18,091 bases of DNA from DATAPE01 sp034667525 (GTDB lineage: Bacteria > Actinomycetota > CADDZG01 > WHSQ01), in the NCBI GenBank assembly GCA_034667525.1, contig JAXDJO010000022.1:1-18091 (forward strand), read 5' to 3'. Shown here in pieces: positions 1-7,491 of the stretch; position 1 is the first letter of the stretch, and each line of letters starts with the position of its first letter. The translations under genes were made by a program, and so were the position numbers. The notes under the pieces were generated by a model. That model had not been told where the DNA came from, searched no databases, and saw only the letters and a list, made by a program, of their open reading frames with translations.

Positions 1-884
1 TCGTGATCCAGTGGGTCCCGCTTGTATTCCATCTCTACCAGACCGTAGTAGTCGATAGCCTCGAGAAACGAACGCGACTGTTCCACGATCGGGGGACAAT
101 CCACCGTCTCGACGAATGTGCTCGCCCTGCCGAAGTCGGACGGGTGCTGACGGAGGCGGCGCACCGTCATCTCTGCAATGCCCCGGCCCTCTTTGAACAG
201 AGCGCAGTAGGAGAACTGGCTTTCTCCATCGCCAGGGATCATCTCTTGCACGATGACCTCGCCTTCTTCCACGACCGCGGCTGCCTCCCGATATCGCATC
301 ATCAGTTCGTCACGGTTCTCAGCTCGCCAAGCCTTCACTCCCGTGTCGTAAAAGAAGTGTTCCTTGATGGCCGGTTTGATCACCAACGGACGGTCGGTGG
401 GAATCTCACGCACCTCGTCCTCCGAACGTGGGAACCATGTGCCCGGGATGGGCAGAGACAGTTCTTTGGCCAACTCATAGGTCTCCCGCTTGTCCCACAC
501 CCGGCGTGCAACTTTCCACTCGGGCGTCGGCACCCGAAAGAAACCCGTCAGTTCGTCTCGGTATCGAGCGAAGGCCGCCACCTGCTCGTCGCGAGTCGGA
601 AACAACACCCAACCGTGCAAGCCCGCCCGCCGACCAGCAGCGAGAACTGCATCCACGGTCGCCCGCTCATCGCGCAGGTCGGCAACGCGTTCGTACCTTT
701 GGACCGAGCGCGACACGCGCGCGATCGACCTTTCGTCGTCCAGGATCGACACAGGGAATCCGGAACGAGCGAGGCTTCGGGCGATGGCCAGTCCCTGATA
801 ATCGCCGCCCAAGACCAGTCCTCCCACCGCAGTGGGGTCCGAGATTCCCCTCCGACGTGGAGTCTGCGTAGCAGCCAGATTCAT
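1..884 (-). CDS. ATP-grasp family ligase (carboxylate-amine ligase type), partial, C-terminus beyond the window
   Basis: An open minus-strand frame runs from the ATG at 884 to the left edge with no stop (294 codons). The translation begins MNLAATQTPRR. It has a pre-ATP-grasp Rossmann-like start (GGLVLGGDYQGLAIARSLA, about residues 21-39), then DKRETYELAKELSLPIPGTW (about 130-150), the ATP-binding strand RPLVIKP, the IVQEMIPGDGESQFSY segment and an RRLRQHPSDFGRAST segment. It ends near YYGLVEMEYKRDP. These are the ordered hallmarks of ATP-grasp enzymes related to carbamoyl-phosphate synthase and D-aspartate ligase, which join a carboxylate to an amine through an acyl-phosphate. The start codon overlaps the stop of the preceding gene (ATGA, 881-884), so translation is probably coupled. 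Inference: in this glycan operon it may attach an amino acid or acyl group to an amino sugar. The substrate cannot be read from the sequence, and the metal-binding C-terminal end is missing. Confidence 0.9.
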   Translation of the reverse strand, partial: MNLAATQTPRRRGISDPTAVGGLVLGGDYQGLAIARSLARSGFPVSILDDERSIARVSRSVQRYERVADLRDERATVDAVLAAGRRAGLHGWVLFPTRDEQVAAFARYRDELTGFFRVPTPEWKVARRVWDKRETYELAKELSLPIPGTWFPRSEDEVREIPTDRPLVIKPAIKEHFFYDTGVKAWRAENRDELMMRYREAAAVVEEGEVIVQEMIPGDGESQFSYCALFKEGRGIAEMTVRRLRQHPSDFGRASTFVETVDCPPIVEQSRSFLEAIDYYGLVEMEYKRDPLDH

Positions 885-1990
885 CTAGGGCAGCCCTTGA
901 CGGGATCGCAGCGGAACTGGTCCGTATCGGAGTCGAACGAAGCCCGCAGCCAGGTGTGTTTGGCCAGCTCGTTCCGTACCCGCCTGGCATATGCATCGGC
1001 TTTCGGATCGTGCCATTTACCCGAATACCACAGACCGACACAGCCCCACAGGTCACCTGAGGTGAAGTGCGCCGTGCCCTGCCAGCCGTTGAGGCAGCCT
1101 CTAATCGCGGCGCCGTAATAATCTGCGGCGAAAGCGGTTGAATCGCGGGCGAACGGAAACGTTCCGTTCTGATTGGCGGGCCAGTTGAACCCCCACGCAG
1201 GATCCCACCATGACATGACGCCGAGGATTGAGAAGGTCCGGGGGCACATACCCGCTTGGGGTACGTAGGGAGTAGCACCGTCGGTTGACCGGGTTTCGGC
1301 TTGATAGTCATGACCGAATCTGGCGAGATTGTCACAGTAGATCTGCGATGCCCGGTCGGGAGCCCTGAACGAGTCTCCGCAGCCCCGGTTCCAATAGCAC
1401 GAGCCGTCGGCATAATGCAGGCCCTGGAACCACGTCGATTCCCGCACGGCCACCGCGCGCAGCAGATTGTCGGGTAGTCCCCACTTACAAGCGGCCCACT
1501 GAAGTATCTCGTCAGTGGTACCCGAGAATTGGCCGCTGACTCGAGGCAAGAGCCACGAATCCCATTTGGCTTTATAGGTGCCAGCCGCGGTGCGAGGCCG
1601 CGCGTCGAGAGACCGGGCGACGGCCGCAGGGTCCGGCTTGGTGTGATTCTGTGCGTAGTTTTCGGGCCGCGGCTCCCACGAAGATCGTCGCACCAGCCGC
1701 GCGCAAGTTGGACCGCTGGGAAGGCTGGTCGTAGCGATCCCCCGAACGAGGCTGAAATACCCAGCCGAGGCTGGCGGCGACGAGCTCGATCCCAGCACGG
1801 AATCCAAGCAGGCCGAAGCGGCCGCGCAAGCCTGCTTGGAGGAGCCGAGGGCCCTCCCAGTCGCGCTTTGACACGACATCATGACGATCGACAAACCTAG
1901 AGCCGCGATGACGATCCGGGGCGCCGGCGTGAGAGCTCCGTTGTGCACGGCGGCACCCCGTACCGACCGGCGGTCGAAAGAGAACCGCAC
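881..1990 (-). CDS. Secreted lytic transglycosylase-like (SLT/lysozyme-fold) protein
   Basis: The product has 369 residues and a GTG start. A hydrophobic segment (about residues 24-39, RIVIAALGLSIVMMSC) after a basic N-terminus looks like a signal peptide. MMSC is only a weak lipobox. After a linker comes an EPRPENYAQNHTKP stretch of a kind seen ahead of catalytic domains in actinobacterial secreted proteins. The C-terminal domain (about 155-350) contains RAVAVRESTW, where E184 sits as the catalytic Glu does in transglycosylase SLT domains. It also has FSILGVMSWWDPAWGFNW and GCVGLWYSGKW blocks. Nine cysteines between 168 and 367 suggest disulfides and an extracytoplasmic location. The expected role is cleavage of peptidoglycan glycan strands, or of the exported polysaccharide. 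The gene lies 22 nt after the GT4 gene and overlaps the ATP-grasp gene by 4 nt. The ribosome binding site is weak, and an internal GTG at 1948 is an alternative start. Confidence 0.8.
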   Translation of the reverse strand: MRFSFDRRSVRGAAVHNGALTPAPRIVIAALGLSIVMMSCQSATGRALGSSKQACAAASACLDSVLGSSSSPPASAGYFSLVRGIATTSLPSGPTCARLVRRSSWEPRPENYAQNHTKPDPAAVARSLDARPRTAAGTYKAKWDSWLLPRVSGQFSGTTDEILQWAACKWGLPDNLLRAVAVRESTWFQGLHYADGSCYWNRGCGDSFRAPDRASQIYCDNLARFGHDYQAETRSTDGATPYVPQAGMCPRTFSILGVMSWWDPAWGFNWPANQNGTFPFARDSTAFAADYYGAAIRGCLNGWQGTAHFTSGDLWGCVGLWYSGKWHDPKADAYARRVRNELAKHTWLRASFDSDTDQFRCDPVKGCPR

Positions 1991-2012
1991 GCCTAACTAC
2001 TCTGAAGTCTGA

Positions 2013-3272
2013 TCAAAGCCGGTTCTCATCCAGGAGCTGGCCGCGAGATTCCATAACTTTCGGAATGCCTGATCCGTCTGTGTTGCGACCCAGCAACCGC
2101 TCGAAGACGGCCAGGTAAGGCTCGCGTTGAAGCTCCCACGACAGATACCGCTCTACCCGCTGTCGTCCTATAGCTCCCATGCGGCGTCTGCGATCCGGAT
2201 CATCAAGCAGCGCGACGACTCGGTCTGCTAGATCACCGGTGTCGCCTGGAACCGCATACAGAGCCGCTTCTCCCGCCATCGAGCGGGTCTCACGCAGATC
2301 GAAGGCAACCATAGGAAGGCGAAACGCCATGTACAACATCCCTTTCACGGGCGTGACTTCCTCCTGCAGGTTTGTGTCGATGCCGATGGCAGCCTCTGCG
2401 ACATGACCGTTCACCTCGTTCTCGTCGAGCCAGCCTGTAAACGTTACCCAGTCATCCAGCCCGAGATCAGAGCTGAGTTCACGCAGAGAAGACAGGGATT
2501 CCCCCGCCCCGACAAGCAAGAAATGGCAGTCCCGCCGGCCGCGGCGATGAACGAGGTCTTGTGCCATCCAAAGGACGAAGTCGACATGGTCTTGCGGACC
2601 CATCACTCCCAACCAACAACAGACGAGCCTGCCGTTCTCCTGTCGCGGGGGGTCCACCACAGTGGGCAGGGAGGCGAGGACGGGCCCATTGCCCACCACC
2701 GAAACCTCGGTTTTGTCTTTGTCGCCCCGATCGAGGATGACTCGCTTCAGAGAATCGTTGACGCAGATGACGTGGTCGGCGGACCGGTACGAGATGCGCT
2801 CGAGCTTCCGCAAGATCGTTAGAAATAAGCCCTCGGTTCGTCCATACCTATCGGCGAAGACCTCGGGCGACAGATCGCGTTGATCAACGACGAATCTGCG
2901 ACCGAGAAGCTTGAAGGGAATAGCGAGTGGAAAGTAGATATCCGGAGGACAGCAAACCTGTATGGCGTCGAAACCAAAGCGACAGAAAACGACCACCGTC
3001 AATACGGCAGCCATCAACCACGAAGCCGAGTATTCAACGAGAAAGCCCACCTTGCCCGAGAGGTGGGGTGGCGAGGGATGCTCCACCAGGTGCAGGCCCG
3101 GTAAGCCCCGATAAGGATCGTTCTCGGTACTGCGTCTGCAAATCACCGAGACGTGATACCCCGCCTCGAGCAGAGACTGGACTTGCTTCTTCAAGCGTTG
3201 ATCACTGCCGAGAGGCAAGCTCTCGACGATCACAAGGATGCGACGCTTCGTTCGCGTTAAGCCCACTCTCAA
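2013..3272 (-). CDS. Family 4 glycosyltransferase (GT-B fold)
   Basis: The product has 419 residues if it starts at TTG 3272 (TTGA overlap with the previous stop). A GTG at 3266 has a better-placed AGG seven bases upstream and may be the true start. The N-terminal half (RILVIVESLPLGSDQRLKKQ, then an EAGYHVSVICR strand) is a GT-B acceptor domain. The C-terminal half has WLGVMGPQDHVD, HFLLVGAGES, DWVTFTGWLDENEV and a donor-site segment with TPVKGMLYMAFRLPMVAFD followed by LRETRSMAGEAALYA. That block matches a GT4 subgroup common in exopolysaccharide clusters, where the usual STMxKxxEYMA motif binds the nucleotide sugar. The enzyme should work at the inner membrane face, adding a sugar from an NDP donor to the lipid-linked repeat unit. 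It is the only separate glycosyltransferase seen in this part of the operon, so others probably lie to the left of the window. Donor and acceptor are unknown. Confidence 0.92.
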   Translation of the reverse strand: MRVGLTRTKRRILVIVESLPLGSDQRLKKQVQSLLEAGYHVSVICRRSTENDPYRGLPGLHLVEHPSPPHLSGKVGFLVEYSASWLMAAVLTVVVFCRFGFDAIQVCCPPDIYFPLAIPFKLLGRRFVVDQRDLSPEVFADRYGRTEGLFLTILRKLERISYRSADHVICVNDSLKRVILDRGDKDKTEVSVVGNGPVLASLPTVVDPPRQENGRLVCCWLGVMGPQDHVDFVLWMAQDLVHRRGRRDCHFLLVGAGESLSSLRELSSDLGLDDWVTFTGWLDENEVNGHVAEAAIGIDTNLQEEVTPVKGMLYMAFRLPMVAFDLRETRSMAGEAALYAVPGDTGDLADRVVALLDDPDRRRRMGAIGRQRVERYLSWELQREPYLAVFERLLGRNTDGSGIPKVMESRGQLLDENRL

Positions 3273-4765
3273 ACCTGCGAAGCCGGTGAACCAGCGGGCT
3301 CCGAATCCACGACGCGGTCGGTCCCTCTCGGTCGCCTAACCTCTGTCCAGGCCCCCAGAGCCAAGAGGGAGAAGAGGAAATCTCCCGAACCTCTATACGT
3401 AAGGTGTGGATCCAGAACCATCAACAATCCCACAACGACCAAGCCCACCAACGCCCCGGTAGCCGCGGCACCGACAGCGTCAGCGCGCTTTCGCGCATTC
3501 TCAGCCATGGCTCGGATACCTGCCCACACGAAGTAGAAGAAGCTCAAGAGGAAGGGGATCCCACCGGCCCATAGCAGCCAGGTATATCCACTCTCGATCC
3601 ACACATACCCAGTGATCTGCGAGGGGACCGCCACCCTGGCGGTGGGACGGAGGCCAAGGATGAAGTTGTAGTGCGAGGACAGACTGGGCCAGAAATATGT
3701 GCGCAGATTGTCCAGGCGCCCTACCCAACTGGTGGGCAGGCCGGACGCGCTCTTGAACCCTGCCAGGCGCGTCTCGATGACAGACCGGAGAAAGGTGGCC
3801 GAGATAAAACCGACAGGCGTGAGCGCCAGGATGGGGGCGAACCTGCCCATAAGTAAGGCGATCGTCAAGACGGCCACCGCGAGCCCCAACACGCCTGAGA
3901 ATTCCCCCGCCGCGAGCGTCCCCGCAACAAAGAGGCTGACGAGTGCAAAGAGAAGCTTGCGATGTTTCGACGGACGCATCAAGAAACCTGCGGCCACCGC
4001 CAGGTTGAAGATCATCAGGTCGGCGACGGCTATCGGAAGGGCAAGTGTGGAGCTTCCACGGCCGAGAACCAAGGCGCCCGTGTTCCCAAAGTTGTTGTAA
4101 TAGGTACCAAGCACGTTTGCCACACCGAAAAGGCCAAGAGCTTGAAAGATCGCTATGACCGACACCACCGCTGCAACAAGCATGCTGATCCATAGGCACC
4201 GACGAACATCCGTTTCCGAGCGGACACTCGTTCGGATAAGCAGATAGATGCCGTAGTACTTCCAGATCATCAATGCATAAAGGACGTCGTCCTGGGTGAT
4301 GCTTACCCCTCGAGCTACCATCCAGAGAAGTGGCACGACAGAACTCACAACGGCCATGATCAGGATCGAACGACTGATTCGCCTCGCTCCTTCAGAGAGC
4401 GCTTGCCTGGGGGCGGTCCCGATTATCACAGCACCGATCAGGCCCGCGCCCAAGATGAGATCGACTGCTTCACTGGGGCGCAGGACCGGCACTATCGATC
4501 CCCGGTCGATACCAGCGAGGAGCGGTGTGAGTGCGAGAAGCAGAAATGCCGCGAGTGGTGGATAGAAGCACACCGACATCACTAAGCCGAACGCCGCGGC
4601 ACCCAGAAGGACCAAGGTCGTCGAGACCCCCGTCACTAACGGACCGACCAGCATCGCGGCCCCCACAGCAACCACAGGCGGTCCCCATAGCCGGGTGGCC
4701 GGCAAACCGGCAAGATCTCCCAGCAAGCCGCGGTGCGAGCGTGCTACCGCACCCGCCGTCCTCAT
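3269..4765 (-). CDS. O-antigen ligase / Wzy polymerase-like multispanning membrane protein
   Basis: The frame is open back to a GTG at 4873, overlapping the flippase gene. I chose the ATG at 4765 (498 residues, beginning MRTAGAVARSHRG) because GGAAG lies just upstream and the extra 36 residues are not membrane-like. The protein is a run of about a dozen hydrophobic segments (for example PPVVAVGAAMLVGPLVTGV and LILGAGLIGAVIIG), with one larger loop around the arginine-rich GRLDNLRTYFWPSLSSHYNFILGL region. This layout is typical of the O-antigen ligase/polymerase family (Wzy_C-like): a big periplasmic-side loop followed by a few C-terminal membrane spans. Its place between the flippase and a glycosyltransferase supports a role in polymerising flipped repeat units or ligating them to an acceptor. 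Ligase and polymerase cannot be told apart by sequence alone. The gene ends in a 4-nt overlap, or a 2-nt gap, with the GT4 gene. Confidence 0.8.
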   Translation of the reverse strand: MRTAGAVARSHRGLLGDLAGLPATRLWGPPVVAVGAAMLVGPLVTGVSTTLVLLGAAAFGLVMSVCFYPPLAAFLLLALTPLLAGIDRGSIVPVLRPSEAVDLILGAGLIGAVIIGTAPRQALSEGARRISRSILIMAVVSSVVPLLWMVARGVSITQDDVLYALMIWKYYGIYLLIRTSVRSETDVRRCLWISMLVAAVVSVIAIFQALGLFGVANVLGTYYNNFGNTGALVLGRGSSTLALPIAVADLMIFNLAVAAGFLMRPSKHRKLLFALVSLFVAGTLAAGEFSGVLGLAVAVLTIALLMGRFAPILALTPVGFISATFLRSVIETRLAGFKSASGLPTSWVGRLDNLRTYFWPSLSSHYNFILGLRPTARVAVPSQITGYVWIESGYTWLLWAGGIPFLLSFFYFVWAGIRAMAENARKRADAVGAAATGALVGLVVVGLLMVLDPHLTYRGSGDFLFSLLALGAWTEVRRPRGTDRVVDSEPAGSPASQV

Positions 4766-4779
4766 CAGGCTTCCGCCTG
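4764..4779 (-). promoter_or_regulatory. Hairpin enclosing the ribosome binding site of the ligase/polymerase gene
   Basis: On the minus strand, TCAGGC-GGAA-GCCTGA is a perfect 6-bp stem with a 4-base loop. The loop GGAA fits the GNRA tetraloop pattern and also holds the likely Shine-Dalgarno bases. The last stem A is the first base of the ATG at 4765. The hairpin could reduce initiation of this membrane protein until it is opened by a ribosome finishing the flippase gene 79 nt upstream. The pairing is seen directly. The regulatory role is inference. Confidence 0.4.
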
Positions 4780-4844
4780 ACGGCGTGATTGACGCCCGCG
4801 ACCCGTCGAGACCCACAACATGTGGAGGACGGACATCATGCCGA

Positions 4845-6596
4845 TCATCTCGGCAGTCTGCGGCGTATGGCACTCATGAACGAAGCGATCTCTGGGGCTC
4901 CCCAAGCAGCTTGCAATCGCAAGAAGATCGCAGCTCCCGCCCCCGCCGCCGCCACGGTAGCCACCGCGGAACCAAGATGTCCGGAAGGAAGGAATCTCAT
5001 GATGCCGAAGGCGATCAAGAACATCGGACCTGCCATGACGAGCGAGGCGATCAGCGTGCGGCCCACAGACTTGAGGTATTCAGAGGATCGGGTGAAGAGC
5101 TCGAAATCCCTGCAGAGATGGAGAGCGCCCACGATTCCGGCCAGGGACAACGACAGTCCCAGAACCGCCAGCACTGCGGCCCCATGCAAAGTCAAGGCGA
5201 TCGCCATCCCAACGAAGGAGATGCTCACCCTCAGCATCATCGATCGGAGCGGGGGCGCCACATCGTTGCGAGCGTAGAAGGCATAGGTGCCGAGAATGAA
5301 TATGGTGTCGCCGGCTATCCCGATCCCAAGCGCGGCCAATGACACGGTGATCAAAGTCATTCCCATCGGTGTGTGCAGGTGACCCAGTGAGAGAACGTGG
5401 GCCAGGGGAACGGCCAGGATGACGTAGGCGGTCGCCATCGGGATCGTGAGGAAAAGAGCGGTGGAGATACTGCGGCCCGCTTCTCGTTCGAAGGCTCTCT
5501 CATCTCCCCGATGGAACGCCCGGGCCATCAACGGAAGACACGCACGCGCGATCGGCCAGGTAGCGATCGCCGCGGGGAGGAAGAAAAAGTTCAAGGCCAG
5601 CTGGAACGCAACGAGGCCACCGGGCACTCGGTTGGCGACCACCATCACCGCAAAGATCTGAATGGCAGTCAAACCCGTGTAGGCGAGGGTCGTCCGTACG
5701 CGGCGCATGATGGCGCTAACTTCGGGGTCCCGCCAATTGGGCCTCGGGATGAGGTTGATACCGACTCGATGGGCCCCCCACCATTGGCACGAGGCATGCA
5801 AACCTACCGACGCGGTGGTTCCCAGGCCGAGGAACAAGAGTCTCCCGGCCCCCACATTCGAAAGGCTCGTGTTCGTACCGAACACCATCGCCGAGGTGAA
5901 GAGCGTTGCGATGATGCCCAGATTCTCCAAAGCGGGGGCCCCCGCCGCAAGTGCAAAGCGACCGCGCGCGTTCATAACGGCGGCTCCGGTTCCCGCGACC
6001 GCGTAGAGCAGGACCTGAGGCAGGAACATCATTAGGAGGAGAAACCCCACATGGCGCTGGGCTCGGGCAACGGAGTCGCTAGCCACTCCCGCAGAAAGTA
6101 AACGGACTATGAGTGGTCCCGCAAGAACGGTGGCAATACAGATCCCGAGTCCGCCGAGCATCAGAGTCCCTAAGAACTCACTCGCCAAGCGTTGCGCATC
6201 CTTGATGTTCTTGCCGTCGAGACAACGGACCAGAGGGGGGACGAGCAGCGAAGCGAAGAGCGATCCTGCCAGGAACTGGTAGTACATCAGATTGGGCAAG
6301 GCGTTGGTCGCCTGGTAGGTGTTGCCGAGATAAGTCGCGCCAAGTACTGCGCCGATCGTTATGACCTTTCCAACTCCTGTGACGCGACTGACAATCGTCC
6401 ACGCGGAACCGGAGATCGTGTTGCCGACCAGCGATCTGGATGAGTCGGATCCGTCTAGGGTTTCGACATCCTCCAACGGGCCGGATGGCCCGGCCCCATC
6501 CTCGCCCAAATGTCCCGGAAGCAACGGCCCCTCAGAAAAATCCTCGTCACTGAGAGGTGTCTTCCCTAGAGAGCGCCGAAGCATCGACTCACGCAC
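4845..6596 (-). CDS. MurJ/MviN-family lipid-linked glycan flippase (Wzx-like role)
   Basis: The product has 583 residues from a GTG at 6596; an ATG at 6584 is an alternative. The first 55 or so residues are hydrophilic and acidic (SDEDFSEGPLLPGHLGEDG and a DGSDSS stretch), so they form a cytoplasmic tail. Then come about 14 membrane segments starting at NTISGSAWTIVSRVTGVGKV. The ATYLGNTYQATNALPNLMYY block is the N-terminal signature of MurJ/MviN proteins of the MOP exporter superfamily. FLLLMMFLPQVLLYAVAGTGAAVMNARGRF-like spacing and LALNFFFLPAAIATWPIARA are also typical of the family. MurJ flips lipid II, and paralogues in glycan clusters act as Wzx flippases. Sitting between the priming transferase and the ligase/polymerase, this copy most likely flips the undecaprenyl-linked exopolysaccharide unit. 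It could instead be the cell's own lipid II flippase, and a genome-wide count of MurJ copies would decide. Confidence 0.88.
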   Translation of the reverse strand: MRESMLRRSLGKTPLSDEDFSEGPLLPGHLGEDGAGPSGPLEDVETLDGSDSSRSLVGNTISGSAWTIVSRVTGVGKVITIGAVLGATYLGNTYQATNALPNLMYYQFLAGSLFASLLVPPLVRCLDGKNIKDAQRLASEFLGTLMLGGLGICIATVLAGPLIVRLLSAGVASDSVARAQRHVGFLLLMMFLPQVLLYAVAGTGAAVMNARGRFALAAGAPALENLGIIATLFTSAMVFGTNTSLSNVGAGRLLFLGLGTTASVGLHASCQWWGAHRVGINLIPRPNWRDPEVSAIMRRVRTTLAYTGLTAIQIFAVMVVANRVPGGLVAFQLALNFFFLPAAIATWPIARACLPLMARAFHRGDERAFEREAGRSISTALFLTIPMATAYVILAVPLAHVLSLGHLHTPMGMTLITVSLAALGIGIAGDTIFILGTYAFYARNDVAPPLRSMMLRVSISFVGMAIALTLHGAAVLAVLGLSLSLAGIVGALHLCRDFELFTRSSEYLKSVGRTLIASLVMAGPMFLIAFGIMRFLPSGHLGSAVATVAAAGAGAAIFLRLQAAWGAPEIASFMSAIRRRLPR

Positions 6597-6684
6597 CTTC
6601 GAAATGAGGGTCGCGAGGCGGGGGCGTGGAAACAGCCGCGAGGCGAATCACTCACGAGGCGGAGTCTTAAGAGCAAAGCCACGT

Positions 6685-7422
6685 TCAACGAGCTCCACTC
6701 CCCGACAAAATAGTCGGAATCGTCCGCACCAGGATCCAGATATAGAGCCGCAAACTCTGGCTGTCCACATACTGTAGATCCAGATCTAGCCCGTGGGTGA
6801 TGCTGACCTTGTTTCGTCCGCTCACCTGCCACAGACCCGTCATCCCCGGCCGAACCAGGAAGCGGGAGGCGTAGATCGGCTTGAACAACTCGACCTCCCA
6901 GGAAAGCGCCGGTCGTGGACCGACGAGAGACATATCTCCCCGGAGCACGTTTATCAGCTGAGGCAGCTCATCGAGACTCAGCCGCCGCAGGATCTTTCCG
7001 ACAGGCGTCACCCTCGGATCATTCTCTAATTTGTAGATCCTCGGCAACTCCTGGTCAGAAGGGTCGCCGGCGATAAGGAGGTTAGTGACATAGGTCCGGT
7101 GGATGGAGTCGTCGGCGTTTGCCCTCATCGTCCGGAACTTGAGCAACTCGAAGGTTTCGCCCTGGTACCCGACGCGCTTCTGTCTGAACAGCGCGCTGCC
7201 CCGACTCGTCGACCGAACGGCCGCAGCTATAAACAGCATGAGCGGAGCCAGCAGTACCAACGCGATCGAAGACAGCAGCAGATCCACAACTCTGTACTTG
7301 TGTGATGGCTTAGACGCGGGCAAAGACGCCAAGATCCGTTTCGTTTGGGGCACGGGGATAAAAGAGCCCTCCACCGGATCCAGGTTGCCGCTGGCTTCCT
7401 CAGAGATCATTTCCTGACTCAC
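6685..7422 (-). CDS. Priming undecaprenyl-phosphate sugar phosphotransferase (bacterial sugar transferase family)
   Basis: The product has 245 residues from GTG 7422. An ATG at 7410 with AGGAG 11 nt upstream may be the real start (241 residues). A hydrophilic N-terminus is followed by one membrane segment (about 46-68, VVDLLLSSIALVLLAPLMLF) and then the whole catalytic core. The core shows SALFRQKRVGYQGETFELLKFRTM (about 76-99), RRLSLDELPQLINVLRGDMSLVGPRP (about 146-171) with the Asp-Glu pair at 151-152, and PGMTGLWQVSGR (192-203). This is the short, monotopic form of the family (WcaJ/WbaP catalytic part) without the N-terminal CoA-binding-like domain. It moves a sugar-1-phosphate from a UDP-sugar to undecaprenyl phosphate, the first step in building each repeat unit. 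It stands 88 nt before the flippase gene and 69 nt after the aminotransferase gene. The sugar is unknown. GlcNAc, Gal, QuiNAc-type or glucose derivatives are all possible. Confidence 0.95.
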   Translation of the reverse strand: MSQEMISEEASGNLDPVEGSFIPVPQTKRILASLPASKPSHKYRVVDLLLSSIALVLLAPLMLFIAAAVRSTSRGSALFRQKRVGYQGETFELLKFRTMRANADDSIHRTYVTNLLIAGDPSDQELPRIYKLENDPRVTPVGKILRRLSLDELPQLINVLRGDMSLVGPRPALSWEVELFKPIYASRFLVRPGMTGLWQVSGRNKVSITHGLDLDLQYVDSQSLRLYIWILVRTIPTILSGSGAR

Positions 7423-7491
7423 TCCTATAGCTGTTTTTTCTGCACAAAGTACGCGCTGGAAGCGCGCACCGTCCGAGGATCCATCTTTGCC

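Noticed and set aside
3..1118. A 371-codon open frame on the plus strand at the left end.
   Set aside because: It is antisense to the ATP-grasp and transglycosylase genes, both of which have clear family motifs and an ATGA junction. Its own translation shows no recognisable domain and is rich in His, Arg, Ser and Pro, as expected for a shadow frame.
667..1413. A 248-codon minus-strand frame across the transglycosylase/ATP-grasp junction.
   Set aside because: It is in another frame on the same strand as two well-supported genes and has no motif. The overlap of the two real genes at 881-884 explains the region.
4766..4873. An upstream GTG start for the ligase/polymerase gene.
   Set aside because: It would overlap the flippase gene by 29 nt and add a charged stretch. 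The ATG at 4765 has a Shine-Dalgarno-like GGAAG.
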